Below, piece by piece: positions 31,701 through 41,588 of a stretch of 64,000 nt of DNA (position 1 is its first letter; the number at the start of each line of letters is the position of its first letter). This stretch comes from Ampelocalamus luodianensis (Eukaryota; Streptophyta; Magnoliopsida; Poales; Poaceae). The notes under the pieces are model-generated. The model was not told where the DNA came from and ran no database searches. It was given only the letters and a program-made list of their open reading frames with translations. The translations under genes and the position numbers were made by a program. The stretch is from NCBI GenBank assembly GCA_036346255.1, contig JAYEVH010000558.1, positions 124,001 through 188,000 of the forward strand, given 5' to 3'.

Positions 31701-32722
31701 CGGGCGTCGGTGGGCCGAAGTGGGCCGAGGCGGGGAAGAGGAAGAGATGGGCCGGAGTGGTTTCGGCCCAAAACGAATTAGGGCTTCAAAATTGCTTTAT
31801 TAATTGATTTAATTCCAGAAATTCATTTAGGCTTTAGAAAATAGTAAAATAATTCCAAAAATTATGGAAAAATTCACAAAAATTCCCTTAATTATTTTGG
31901 ACTTAATAAAATTATTTCCAACTAAAGGTTTGCTTTTAGTTTTGCAAATAAATTGTTTTGGCTTTAAAATATTTATAAAAAGGCTTTTAAAAACTCAGAA
32001 AATTCTAGAAATTAAGTAAATTTTTATTTTTCAATTCAAATCCAATAAAACTTCAAGAACTTCAAATAAATTTTAAATTTTGTCTTTCAAAATTTCAAAG
32101 ATTCAATTAAAGCAATAGAACTCTTTCCAAATTTTCAGAAATTCCAATAAAACATTAACTTTATTTTATTTTATTTTAGTAACATTACTTTGGAATGTTA
32201 CAGCCACACAGATTATCATTCCCGCCACATAGTCCACCATATCACACAGTTTCCGCCACGTGCCCCAGTCCAAAATCCTTTACCACCTAGTTGGTTTTAG
32301 TGCAACACATGCCATCACAAAGTAATAACACATAGCACATAGTTTTACACAAAGTTCCATAGACACTTAGTCACATTTAATATTTGCAACTCACATGAGA
32401 TGATGATTCGTGGCATGGCTAAGCAATTGTACTCGCATCTAACCAACCCACGTTGGTGCTATAATATTACCAACTAATAACCAATCTAGGGTGACAAGGA
32501 AATATGACATACAAGGCCAAGGTGTGATAACAATTTGGATAATAACTATGCCCAAAGCATTTAAATAAATAATTAAAGTAGAATGCAATACTTTAACACA
32601 AAGTAAATTTGAAAACTGGGTTCAAGATGATCAAAGGTATGACTTGCCTTGGAAAAGGTCTAAGTACTGGTCTTGATCTTGAGGTGCTCCTTCTTCTCCA
32701 AAATTTCCCGACGAATCGACGT
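22770..32722 (-). CDS. LTR-embedded acidic ORF, exons 2 and 3 (Y copy, intron split by element Z)
   Basis: Exon 2 (32648-32722, 75 nt) follows GCGAGTAG and encodes VDSSGNFGEEGAPQDQDQ and ends at CCAAG/GCAAGT. The last exon (22770-22822) follows CCTACAG and encodes EEESTPAFEEEFAEGC and a stop. One base plus two bases join in frame. The four Y-type copies in the window (here, both LTRs of C, and F) all keep a 75-nt exon 2. Three encode a complete open exon 2, and F differs at several residues without losing the frame. The 8.6 kb element Z lies inside the intron, so this copy can hardly be spliced now. Function unknown. Confidence 0.5.
23145..23221 (+). other. conserved palindromic core (Y copy, element A)
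   Basis: GTCCATGACCGCGGAC, GGCTATTCGAATAG, CTCTGCAGAG, TTGTACACTTTACCCAC. Confidence 0.75.
23578..23582. repeat. target-site duplication GCCAC, left copy
   Basis: Matches 32203-32207 and flanks element Z. Confidence 0.95.
23823..25301 (-). pseudogene. LTR-embedded acidic ORF, exons 2 and 3 (Z, 3' LTR)
   Basis: The exon 2 acceptor is GCGTATAG, the start of exon 2 encodes FDDFGKSDFDAVEE, and the GC donor GAG/GCAAGT lies at 25115/25114. The last exon (23863-23823) follows TTTCAG and encodes EKNFASGVDHDD and a stop. Signals are kept, but exon 2 has internal stops, so the full frame is not continuous. Confidence 0.35.
24226..24300 (+). other. conserved palindromic core (Z, 3' LTR)
   Basis: GTCCATGACTGTGGAC, GGCTATTCGAATAG, CTCTGCAGAG, TTGTACAACTTTACCCAC. 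Confidence 0.75.
25709..25719 (-). promoter_or_regulatory. TGACGTCA / TTGCGCAATAA pair (Z, 3' LTR)
   Basis: In LTR sense a perfect TGACGTCA palindrome is followed after four bases by TTGCGCAATAAAAGG. Both halves fit bZIP-type sites, and AATAAA could serve polyadenylation. Confidence 0.45.
26135..26145 (-). promoter_or_regulatory. TATA box, 3' LTR of element Z
   Basis: CTATAAATAGG in LTR sense, about 890 bp from the LTR start. Confidence 0.75.
27030..27066 (-). other. polypurine tract and inverted repeat of element Z
   Basis: CCTTTTAAGGGGGGTAGTT (minus sense) abuts the LTR, and AATCTCG...CGAGATT lies just upstream, as in elements A and C. Confidence 0.85.
27124..27771 (-). CDS. gag-like protein with two CCHC zinc knuckles (element Z)
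   Basis: An open frame of 215 residues. Two retroviral-type knuckles are complete: CFACQDMGHYANRC (27541-27582) and CFHCQEKGHYAHNC (27256-27297). They are separated by about 80 residues rich in Gln, Pro and Ala. A basic tail (KKRKIQAR) ends the protein. Such nucleocapsid domains bind and package RNA. A capsid domain is absent, and the spacing between knuckles is wider than in most plant gags, which usually have one. It could be the C-terminal half of a larger gag of which 27802-28098 is the start. The intact frame fits the recent insertion. Confidence 0.8.
   Translation of the reverse strand: MVAQGQHDARNLKARVNQPQPNQAPTTTVFKTPGLAPHLPMQTFRNINDGQIQQNKTSRAGIQCFACQDMGHYANRCPKRRLAVTPDSIPEAILIATITPTAGRKANARILSQVQKYRRLGLPMPQNEAVNHQASPSTTKLSAQGQPQKKFPSIASVTCFHCQEKGHYAHNCPKKQQAATLKLQREIIQASKKRKIQARTCIQGHNSSYADDGGM
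27802..28098 (-). CDS. short Gln/Asn-rich ORF, probable gag N-terminal part (element Z)
   Basis: A 98-residue frame ends 30 bp before the start of the zinc-knuckle ORF. The first third is hydrophobic. The rest reads RRSEDDSNTSKDNSTKDNQQ and then a likely helical Gln/Leu stretch (LFITQAQLMQQLMQQM). A coiled-coil or self-association role would be plausible, but nothing proves it is translated. It may be joined to the downstream ORF by a frameshift or may be the eroded start of an ancestral gag. Confidence 0.5.
   Translation of the reverse strand: MRILFRSIPLVPHICLFPILCSPFLNLWCNRQMKNTRRSEDDSNTSKDNSTKDNQQLIAETLRNLNQLFITQAQLMQQLMQQMSNNNVFSTTAPTTQK
28099..28517 (-). other. untranslated leader of element Z
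   Basis: Between primer site and first ORF. It shares GACCTACAGTC next to the primer site with element A; otherwise I see no feature. Confidence 0.6.
28518..28530 (-). other. primer-binding site of element Z
   Basis: TGGTATCAGAGCC in minus sense, three bases from the LTR end at 28534; initiator tRNA-Met type. Confidence 0.92.
28778..30241 (-). pseudogene. LTR-embedded acidic ORF, exons 2 and 3 (Z, 5' LTR)
   Basis: Same arrangement as in the other Z LTR: acceptor GCGTATAG at 30242, GC donor at 30055/30054, last exon 28818-28778. Exon 2 has an internal stop. Confidence 0.35.
29180..29251 (+). other. conserved palindromic core (Z, 5' LTR)
   Basis: As in the 3' LTR, with TTGCACAAC in place of TTGTACAAC. 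Confidence 0.75.
31307..31317 (-). promoter_or_regulatory. TATA box, 5' LTR of element Z
   Basis: CTATAAATAGG in LTR sense; presumably the promoter that drives the element. Confidence 0.75.
32203..32207. repeat. target-site duplication GCCAC, right copy
   Basis: Matches 23578-23582. Confidence 0.95.
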
Positions 32723-34312
32723 CTACTCGCAAACGAGACAAATAAACAAAACAAATAAATAACAGAGGCAAAACAAGCTCCAAAAATTAAATAAAAATCG
32801 CAGATAAATAGAGCTTGAATTTAGATAAATTTAGGAATTTGAATGGGCTCAATCGGAGTTCGGATGCAAAAGTTATGGGCTCTGGAAGTTTTAAATCTAA
32901 AAGAAACCCTAATTTAGATTTTCTAGAATTTCCGAATTATTTCTCTAAAGAAAAATCGGATTATTGCGCAATACTGGTGTCAGCGAGAAATTTCAGAAAT
33001 TAAAAGAAATAAAAGAATTAACTGACATGTGGGACCCACATGTCGGGCCTCTCACTACCACGGCAGACCAAGTCTACCGAGCTCGCTAGATCCGACCGGT
33101 GGATCGCGCGCACGCCACCGACGTGGACGATGATTGGGCGACACCTGGCTGCCACGCGTGCACGGGGCTGACGCTGGCGCCGACGTGGATGACCACGTTG
33201 CCACTGCCGACAACAGCAGCTCTGGACCCGATGGTCGTCGGCGATCGGCGGCTCGCCGGCGGGAGTGAGTGGTACCGGCGGGTAGAGGGGGTTATTGCGA
33301 ACCTAGGGGTGTACTTCCGGGTGGTCGGGAGGGACGGTGGCGACCGGCGGCGAGGGTTGAGCGGCGAGCTGCTTCGGGTTTTGTCGGACGGGGGCTCCGG
33401 TGAGGTCTAGGTGGCGTGGGTGGTCTCTGGAGGTAGCCCGGGTGACGGCGGTGCACTCCACGAGGGCAGGGTGTCACCGGTGGTGGCGCAATTTGAAGAA
33501 GACCGCCGGCGGCGACAAAACCCTAAAGCTCGAGTTGCGGCGGCGCTAGGGCTTAAGCGGCGCAATGGGTTGAGGGGTTCTGGTGCGGACGTCAATGTGA
33601 TCCCGGGGGTGCCTTTTATAGGGGCCGGGAGGGGCTAGGGCGGCGTGCGGCGGCAAACCCTAAAAAGAGTCCGAGATGAACTCGCGAGGAAATCGGAGAT
33701 AGAAACGGAAACGGGATTTCATTTTGATCCGAGAAGTTGCGGGGAGGTTGGGGATAAGATTCTACGCATTTTCTAGAAGGGGTTCGAAAGGAAAGAAGGC
33801 GTTGTCGTACGGAGGCCCGAGGAGCTTCAATGGAGGACGACTCGGTGCTCGCGAGGAAGACGACGACGCGAGGACGACGACGACCTGACGTGCGGGACCC
33901 ACACGTCAGTGGCACGGAGGCGATGATAGCTACGGGCGAGCTGGTCACGACGGAGGGAAAATGGGCGGCGAACAGATCGGGCGGAGCCAAGGGAATTCGT
34001 CCCGAAAGGATTTCCGAGATTTTAAATAGATTTTCTATTTTATAAAATACCAGAAATTCAAATAAGCAATAGAAATTAGCAAATGAACTCAGAAAAATTC
34101 TAGAAAAATCTAGAAAATATATTTGAGCACATAGAACCCAAATAAAATAGTTTTGGCTATTGTTCATGTTGAAATTATTCACATTAAATGTTTTTGCTTA
34201 TAAAATCCAATATTAAGCTTTTGAATTTAAATTCAAATAAATCCAAATGGTGAATTTTCTTCCTACTAACTATTTAAAAGATTTTTGAAACTCGGAAAAT
34301 TGGGATGTTACA
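32208..34312 (-). repeat. Y-type LTR, right fragment
   Basis: This continues the LTR cut at 23582 (ACACAGATTATCA matches 44.31 and 53.10 kb in element C) and ends at GGGATGTTACA. It holds exon 2, TTGCGCAATAA at 32961-32971, a 21-bp perfect palindrome around GACCCACATGTC (33024-33044), a GC-rich block with a TATA box (CCTATAAAAGG, 33612-33622), and an AT-rich U3. Together with 22480-23582 the LTR is about 3.2 kb. Frames at 33099-33638 and 33616-34182 are compositional. Confidence 0.9.
33612..33622 (-). promoter_or_regulatory. TATA box of the Y LTR (element A)
   Basis: CCTATAAAAGG in LTR sense, about 690 bp from the LTR start. Confidence 0.7.
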
Positions 34313-35514
34313 CCTAGTATGAGGTGTGAGATTGTGGAATATATAGCCCAGTGTGATGTTTTCCAGAGAGTCAAAGCCGAGCATCAAAGACCAGGTGGAC
34401 TCTTGCAACCGTTGCCAATACCTTAGTGGAAGTGGGAAGAGGTCGGGATGGATTTCATCACTAGTCTGCCAAGGACCCAAGCTGGTTATGATTCTATCTG
34501 GGTAATTGTGGATCGCCTAACCAAAGTTGCCCACTTCCTTCCAGTCAAGACTACCTACTCAGGAGACCGCTTGGCAGAGCTATACATGGCAAAGATTGTA
34601 TGTCAGCATGGTATTCCGAAGAAGATTATGTCAGATCGGGGATCCCAGTTTACTTCAAGATTTTGGCAGAAGATGCATGATGTCTTGGACACAGACCTAA
34701 ACTTTAGTACAGCCTATCATCCGTAGACGGATGGACAAACCGAAAGAGTGAACCAAGTCCTAGAAAACTTGTTGAGAGCCTGTGCTCTAGCAAACTAGGC
34801 TAGCTGGGATCGAAGTCTGCCCTATGCAAAGTTTTCTTACAACAACAGTTATCAAGCAAGTTTGCAGATGTCCCCTTTTGAAGCTCTTTACGGGAGGAAT
34901 GTCGAACACCTCTATATTGGATTGAAAACAGCGAGGGTCAAGTGCTTGGACCTGAAATCTTGAAGGAAGTCAAAAACCAAGTTCGATCAATAAGAGAAAA
35001 GCTGAAGACCACTCAGGCTAGGCAGAAGAGCTATGCAGACAACCGTCGCCGAGATTTAGCCTTTGCTCTTGGAGACCTTGTGTACCTAAAGGTGTCACCT
35101 CTCAAAGGACTATGTCGTTTCAGAGTCAATGGAAATCTTACACCAAGATACATTGGACCTTTTCCAGTTCTAGTCAGAAGGGAAGAAGTTACATACAAAT
35201 TGGAGCTCTCACCTCAGCTATTAGGGGTGCATGATGTCTTCCATGTGTCCCAGTTGAAGAGGTGTTTGTGTGTGCCAAAGGAGCAGATGCCGCTTGAAGC
35301 AATCGACCTTCAAGAAAACCTCACTTACAAAGAGCAACCCCTCAAGGTCTTGGAAGTGTCCGAGCGAGTAACAAGAAGCAAGATCGTCTGTTTTTGCAAA
35401 GTGCAGTGGAGCAATCACACTAAAGAGGAAGCCACCTGGGAGCGCGAAGAGGACTTGAAGGCCAAGTTCCCGCACCTATCTCTAGTTAGCTCGAATCTTG
35501 GGGTCGAGATTCCC
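34313..35514 (+). pseudogene. gypsy integrase and chromodomain-like tail (element B)
   Basis: Plus-strand 3' end of pol. It begins inside the integrase zinc region (RCEIVEY, AEHQRPGGLLQPL) and continues with MDFITSLPRTQAGYDSIWV, DRLTKVAHFLPVK, HGIPKKIMSDRGSQFTSRF and FSTAYHP. Then come stops near 34724 and 34797, a shift near 34900-34940, and a long open tail (LGDLVYLKVSPLKG, LGVHDVFHVSQLKRCL, WSNHTKEEATWEREEDL). The 5' part is missing because element A (or its fusion) was inserted at 34312/34313; it would lie left of the window. This is the oldest layer here. Confidence 0.92.
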
Positions 35515-35531
35515 TTTAAGGGGAATAGGTT
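35515..35531 (+). other. polypurine tract of element B
   Basis: TTTAAGGGGAATAGGT before TGTAACATCCC, preceded by GGGTCGAGATTCC as in elements C and Z. Confidence 0.85.
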
Positions 35532-35689
35532 TGTAACATCCCAATTTTTTAGAGCCATTTTTGAAGGTTTCAAAATGAAAATAAACATTTGGTTTTGTTG
35601 AAGTCTCAAAGCTTAACTTGAAATTTTGAAAGAGATTTAATATGAATTAATCAAACTGCAACTAAATCAGCTCTCCACCCTTCTAGTTT

Positions 35690-35880
35690 AGACCACTCTT
35701 TTGGTTTAGACCTCCTTCCTACGACCATGCTGAGTAGTCGTATCCTTCCTACGACCACGCTGAGTAGTTGTACCCTTCCCATGAACACCCTCTTGGTCTT
35801 GACCACCCAGTTGGTCATGACCTCCTCTTTCGCAAAGAACACCCTCTCAGTCTTGACCACCCAGTTGGTCACCACCTCTC
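35690..35880. repeat. short tandem repeats in the B LTR
   Basis: Alternating units built on TTCCTACGACCACGCTGAGT and TCTTGACCACCCAGTTGGTC, two or three imperfect copies each. Confidence 0.75.
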
Positions 35881-36049
35881 TTGTAACGCTCCACTTTCAG
35901 GCGAGTTTTAGCTTTTGGCTATTCTGGTTTTTCGGCTTCCTCCATCTGTCTGTTTATCTCTAGTTTCCAACCCTTTTAGCTTTTCTTAACCTTGGGTTTG
36001 TGTTTCAAACATCCTTGTTGTCTGAAATTCAATTTCAGGTTCGAATACC

Positions 36050-36134
36050 TCCTCCTTTGGACCTGCTCCTCAGGACCTCCTCCTCAGGACCCCCTCCTCA
36101 GGACCCCATCCTCAGGACCTTCTCCTTTGGACCT
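36050..36134. repeat. CCTCCTCAGGACC minisatellite, left part
   Basis: About six 15-bp units of the type TCAGGACCTCCTCC. The array continues at 41725-41870 beyond insertion D. Confidence 0.9.
36130..36134. repeat. target-site duplication GACCT, left copy
   Basis: Matches 41725-41729. Because the target is a minisatellite, GACCT occurs many times nearby, but the position at the LTR ends fits. Confidence 0.85.
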
Positions 36135-36638
36135 TGTGGGGACCCTGGTAATTATCTCCATAAGACCGAGATTAGACAAGGTCTTAGGGACATAATTACG
36201 GGTCTCCGGTAAATGAATTCCAATTTAACTCTATCCAAGTGAGAAGCTTAGCCGAATACTAGAGCCTCAACGATCATGCGCGCTGCTCCTTTGCGAGCGC
36301 TACATGATTGTCGATTCTCTTTCGATTCGAAGCACTACACTTAGTGAGTTAAATGGGGATCCATTAACAACGAGTATGACTTATATTGGCTCCCAAGATC
36401 AACGACCAATATACTCATACCCTCATCCAACGTTGATTACATCCATACAACGTATACAACAAGACATCAAAAGACATACTGCATAATAGTCAAAGTCTAC
36501 AGCTTATTACATACGGCCGACCGGCCAAATTCAAAGTAAAGTATCAAGTAGCAGCGGAAGTAAGTAAATTAAGCAAAAGATAAGTAGTGGTATGCCCATC
36601 ACCCATTGGCAACCAACTGGGAGTTAAATGATAGCACA

Positions 36639-38042
36639 CTACTCGTTAGTGTCACCCAAGTCAACACTAACAAGATCGTCAGACTCATAATCTTCCTCAC
36701 CTGAAAAGGCCAGCAAACATCTGGCTGAGTACAAGTGTACTCGCAAGTCTTACAAAAATAAAATTAGTTATGCATAAGGGTCATTCAAGGGATGGCTCAT
36801 ATTGGTTTAGTTTTGCGAAAGAGACGCAACAAAAACATCCTACACATACTAGTTTTTCATGTGCCCATTTTAAAATCAGATTTGAAGTAGAAGTAAAGCA
36901 TATAGTAAAGCATTTCAGTAATAAACAATTGAATCATGCAAGGACCAAAGTGGCAGCCCACTTTGATGTATTAAACACATGAACATCCTGTTCATGACGA
37001 ATACCAAGTTCAACCACAATTTTAATTAAAAGTCTAACAATAGTAACTCCCGAACTCAAGCGGTTGTCCATAACCGTGGACACGGCTATTCGAATAGATT
37101 GATACCCTGCAGGGGTGTACTACTTTACCCACACGACTTGATTAGCCCGTAAGCCTCCAGATGCCTCCAAATATAGCATACTTCCTATGGTATGCCGGTG
37201 TAAATCAAGATCTGATCATTTTCGCAAGAAGGCCCTATTGAGCTAAGTTCCCCTTGTGAGATGGTTCCTTGCCTAGTACAAGCATCTAATAGCACTTGCT
37301 AGGGGGCTCACAAGTTATATTGGACATACTGATGCAATCAAAACAAATAGAATTGGTGCTCCCTTGCACACTATAAAGGATTACATCGGCTCCTAAGGGA
37401 CATAGGATTTCACTACGCTATGCCCTTACACCACCATGGGACTTAACACAATAAAACCTCCCCTACTTAACCATACGGCTCCCAATCCGCGTGTGGCAAA
37501 AGACGAGTGTACTTGAATTAACGACGTTACCAAAGTTCAGTCCTCAATTGTCCAGACAAGTCCTTCCACTTACCCAATGCTCGTGCACAAAGCACCATCA
37601 CTAACCAACACTTGTCCGGACCAGATCTCATTTTAAAATGACAAATTTTAGCTCATAACACAGAGATACGAATATCTGAATTAAAGTATAAAGAGGTAAG
37701 TATGTGTTTCCCATAATTGCTGGGTTAGCCTCAAAGAATCAAACTACCGTATCTAGACTTGCATGACTAAGCAACCCATATTCAATAATCATCACATCCT
37801 ATCTTAAGCATGTAGGTACTGGCATAATTCAAGATTAACCTCAAGCATAGGACATAACTAAACTACACATCACAAAAATATTTACATAATCAAAATAGCA
37901 TGCAAGCAATTATCATTGCACTAACTTAACCAAAACTGGGATCAAATATGATGCAAAAGAAAGTTCAAATGATGCTTGCCTTGCTGGGAGGTCATTTGCT
38001 CACTCTCGGTTTCGTACTCTCTTACTTCCGGCAACTCGGAAT
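36639..38042 (-). CDS. LTR-embedded acidic ORF, exons 2 and 3 (D copy, open)
   Basis: Exon 2 (37980-38042) is 63 nt, the same length as in family X. It follows CTTTCTATAG, encodes SELPEVREYETESEQ and ends at CAAG/GCAAGC. The last exon (36639-36700, 62 nt) follows CTTTTCAG and encodes EEDYESDDLVSVDLGDTNE and a stop. One plus two bases join in frame with no stop. The amino acids differ almost completely from X and Y, but length, phase, acidity and signals agree. No exon 1 was recognised in D. Confidence 0.5.
37063..37133 (+). other. conserved palindromic core (D copy)
   Basis: GTCCATAACCGTGGAC, GGCTATTCGAATAG, CCCTGCAGGGG, TGTACTACTTTACCCAC. Confidence 0.75.
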
Positions 38043-41000
38043 CTATAGAAAGGCGATATCGAATAAACATCGAGAAAAAGCCAAAAACTGAAATTGCTCA
38101 AAAATACATGAAATTTATACAGTGGCTAGATTATGATTTTAGATGAATTTAGGTACAAAACTTATTCCATTTGGAGTTTATATGAGAGAGTTATAGTAGT
38201 TTCAAAATCAGATTTCTAGAAAATGCTGAAAAATGGTAGTTCACATCGCTCACCCGAATTTAATTATGTTGTGAAAATTTGCAGAATTCTAGTGGAGATA
38301 AAAACTACATGGTTAGATATAGAATAATATTTTATGGACAACCCAATTGGATTCATCCCATTTGGAGTTCATATGAATTTCCTAAGAATTTTCAAAGTTA
38401 ATTCAATTTCTAGTGTAAAAATAATTATTTTCTGCATTTTAAATTGGAATTAAATACTTTTTATACATGGGCTGACCTAGTCTCTGTTAAAGAAAGATAG
38501 GGTCCTTGTATTTCATTTTATTTTATATTTATTTCCTAAAGGAAAACATCTACCCACAATCTAATCTTCTCATAAGCATATACTTAACCGATTCTCCGGT
38601 GTCGAACCCAATCACATGCATAACACTCTCCAATCATATTCTCATATCTTGATCTAAATCCCATACTAACCTCAACTAATACATTATCAAGGTAGCTAAT
38701 CCATCGAGTGATGCCCGAACTCACGATCTTCCAAATAAACAACCCATCCGATAATTACACGAAATCCACCGACTCATGGGCATATGACCATGATTGAATC
38801 CATCGATCGTTCTCCGATATACTATTTAAGCTAATGCTAACTATCTAGCTCTACCAGTCTCGCATCGGCAAATCACAATCGCATACACTCAATTTTCCAC
38901 CGATCAAGGTTTAATTGACAATCCGATACCTAATGATCTTTACAATTTAAGAACACATCCAACATATAATTGCTCACTAATCGATCAACTTATATCCATA
39001 CCACCAAACTTAGTTGTGAGCGACATCTACCAATCCAATCACATATGCGTCTCTATGATTGACTAATAATCATTTAGCTACTAACCCAAAAGAGAGTACA
39101 ATTGCATCGACTCGGCACTTAGGATTTATCTACAAATTACATGGCAATCCAATTAGTTATCTAAAATCGAATAATCCATTCCTACCATCTCCAAATTCTA
39201 GCACAAATGACTCACACACTAATGCTAAAATCATCCGATCCATTTGCTCATGATTAAATAAATCCCCGATTCAATCTCTGTATCTCAATACATATCATCA
39301 CAAAATCTATCCATCAAGTAATATATCGTAAAATCCTTATGCATCCTATCTCCTAAAATTACTAATCCAATGTGAGATAAACCTCCAATCAATTTATCCT
39401 CCAAAGATCACCACAATTTTTGATGCAACTCCAAATTAATATCATCCAATCCACACTCCAATAATACTTAATCTAGCATCCACCAACCAACAATATACAT
39501 AATCCGCTATGACGATAAAATTATTCGTAATCTATCGACATACCTCACAAGAACACGTCTACGCATAAATAAGACATAACCGAAGAATTATACCGGTCTT
39601 AAGCTACCAAATCATTTTTACAATTACACATGCATAAATAGATGTCATGCTCATGATTAATATGCACGACTAAAAATGTAATGCGATAACACAATTTAAC
39701 TCGAAGTATTTTACCATGGCACTAGACGTGCCTAATATCGCCGGACGTCGTCTTCTCGGCTTTGCATCCGTGTCCACCGTAGTCGTCGCCGTTTTCGCAT
39801 CCGACTCCTCGTCCATGTCCATCATCTCGGTACCATCGTACCGTAGCGAGCCTCCGCTGCCCGCATCCGTTTCCCGCTCCGCATCGTCGCCGTCGCTCTC
39901 GGCCATGCCCATAGCACCGCCTTGCCGACGCTGCGCTCAAGCACGACACACCATACCGCCTCGCCTCGCTCGGCTCCTCCATGTCGTCGTCTTCACGCCG
40001 CTAGCCGCGCCGCAAGCCTCGCGTCCTCCACTCGGCCGCCTCCACCTCGTGTCATGTCGCCTGCGCGCGCCGCATGAAGCATTGGACAGCACCTTGTCCT
40101 CGCATCTCGCCTCGGCGCCACGCCGATGCCACACCGTAGCTCCACCGCCATGCCTAGGCACCGCGCCGCGCGCATGCATGCATGCACCACCGCCTTGCCA
40201 CCGCCGCTTCCTCTTGGTGTCAAACCGCTGCCTCCTTGTGTCGCCGCGCGACCGCAGCTCGAGCCACCGATGTCGTTGCCGTGCCGCGCTCGGCCGCTCG
40301 GTGCCTTGGCTCGGCCATTGCCGGGTTGCGCCACCGTGCCGACGCCGCTGGCCATCGCTGGTGCCAACCAATCCACTGCTCACCGCTCCAACGCCGTGCG
40401 CTGGGCGTCGGCCTCGGCTTGGCGCCCGCGTGCACAAGACCACCGTGACGCCGCCACGCTGGTCGCCATCCGTGGTCGCCAGACGCCCAAGCCGCCTGCT
40501 GCTCCTTGCCCCTGGAGCAGCGCTAGTTGCTGCTCATGCCGCTGCTACAACCGAGCTCCAGCCTTGGCAATTGCGTGCTGGCCTCAACTGGGTTGCCACA
40601 TGTATGGTAAACATGCACATGCTGCACTACCGAGCTGGTGCATGCCACAAGCACAGTGCGTCACTTCTCTTCCTCCTCTTGCGAAATGCTCAAAAGAGCT
40701 TGCATGCGACAACTCAAGGTATGGATGGGAAGCTTAGGTGATGGAGATCAAGGCTGCATAACATGCATGGAAGGATTTGGTGTTCTTGAAAGGGATTGGA
40801 AGGAGAGAAGGTGTAGAGTGTAGAGATGAACTAGTGCAAAAGCATTTGCTTGATGACTAGAAGTGAGGAGGGAGTATGAATGGCAGGGAGATGCTCTCGG
40901 TTGCCTGATGGAAAAATGAGTGGGTGGTGGGATGCTGTGTTGGGAATAAAGAATGGGGATGGAGTCTTTGCTCAGTTCGTGTGGGGGAGAAAAAGGGAGA

Positions 41001-41570
41001 GAGCTGTTCGGTTGGGGCCAAGGAATTGGCAGTGGGGTGCTCTCTCTTGGGTAGAGAAAAAGATGGCAGTGGAGAGAGATGGGCAGTGGAGGTGTTGGTT
41101 TGAATGGACCAAAACAAGTGGTTGTGAGTGCTTTGGTTGGTGAGTGAAAAGGAAATGGCAGCATGAGTAGAAAAGAAAAAGGCAAGGGATGAGGAGATGA
41201 AAGGCTGTTTTGGAGAGGGGTGTTCGGCTGGAGACAAAGAAATAGCAGTGGGTACTCTCTGCTCTCTTGTCAGAACTAGCTATTACGATGATTGTTCCTC
41301 CTTTTCTTCAACTTGTTCAAACAATCTCGCATCGAGAACCAACCACGAAAATGGAACACTCTCACGATGACGATCGCAATCAGTATAACATGCGTCGCCG
41401 ATTCTTAATTTCTGTTGTGATTATGTAGGAGAGAAGTTAGGGAAAAACAAGAACACGCAAAGTAAACGTCTCCGCAATCGGCGAACCGTAAAAGAAAGCG
41501 AAGATACTAAGGCATGCAGGATGACATGATTTTTCTGATGCATGCAAAACAAGAAATCAAAATAATTTAT

Positions 41571-41588
41571 TGTATATATATATATAAC
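41571..41588. repeat. short TA microsatellite
   Basis: TATATATATATATA run near the U3 end of LTR D. Confidence 0.85.

Larger units (their letters stand above)
23583..32202 (-). mobile_element. complete non-autonomous gypsy element Z, 8620 bp
   Basis: Two LTRs (23583-27029 and 28534-32202) begin TGTAGCGACCCGGG and end GGAATGTTACA. They enclose only 1504 bp, with primer site, gag-like ORFs and polypurine tract, and perfect GCCAC duplications flank the whole. Protease, RT, RNase H and integrase are absent, so it must move with enzymes from a relative. The LTRs differ by only three substitutions over about 1 kb compared by eye (24.78-25.74 versus 29.72-30.68 kb), which implies recent insertion. 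It sits inside the Y LTR of element A. Confidence 0.95.
28534..32202 (-). repeat. 5' LTR of element Z, 3669 bp
   Basis: The fuller of the two LTRs. TATA is at 31307-31317, exon 2 at 30055-30241, last exon at 28778-28818, core at 29180-29251, and the CCGTTGGAT...ATCCAACGG hairpin near 31594. Between 29390 and 29670 it shows a cluster of small deletions and CTG-to-TCG changes against the other LTR that look technical. The 341-residue frame at 30746-31771 is GC-rich, Pro/Ser/Arg-biased and not conserved in the partner LTR, so I do not call it. Confidence 0.94.
35532..36134 (+). repeat. 3' LTR of element B, first part
   Basis: Starts TGTAACATCCCAATTTTTT after the polypurine tract. It contains two kinds of short tandem repeats: GACCACCCAGTTGGTC-type units (35690-35880) and CCTCCTCAGGACC units (about 36050-36134). 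The LTR is cut by solo LTR D and resumes at 41730. Confidence 0.85.

Noticed and set aside
30746..31771. 341-residue minus-strand frame in the 5' LTR of element Z, and the 296-residue frame at 25709-26599
   Set aside because: The two LTRs are nearly identical, yet the frames differ through a 205-bp deletion and small shifts. Low-complexity Pro/Ser/Arg content and rival frames on the other strand argue against coding.
33099..34182. Frames of 61-188 residues in the Y LTR near its promoter
   Set aside because: No conservation in the C or F LTRs and no motif.
34313..34317. Target duplication for the element A / Y LTR insertion in element B
   Set aside because: The partner end lies outside the window, and a fusion element need not have a matching duplication, so nothing can be claimed.
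36050..36134. Regularly spaced short repeats resembling a CRISPR array
   Set aside because: Units are contiguous with no unique spacers and sit in a plant LTR; a minisatellite.
39716..40741. 341-residue plus-strand open frame in solo LTR D
   Set aside because: Very GC-rich, Ala/Pro/Arg/Cys-biased, overlapped by open frames on both strands, antisense to the LTR, and without a recognisable domain. Best explained by base composition.
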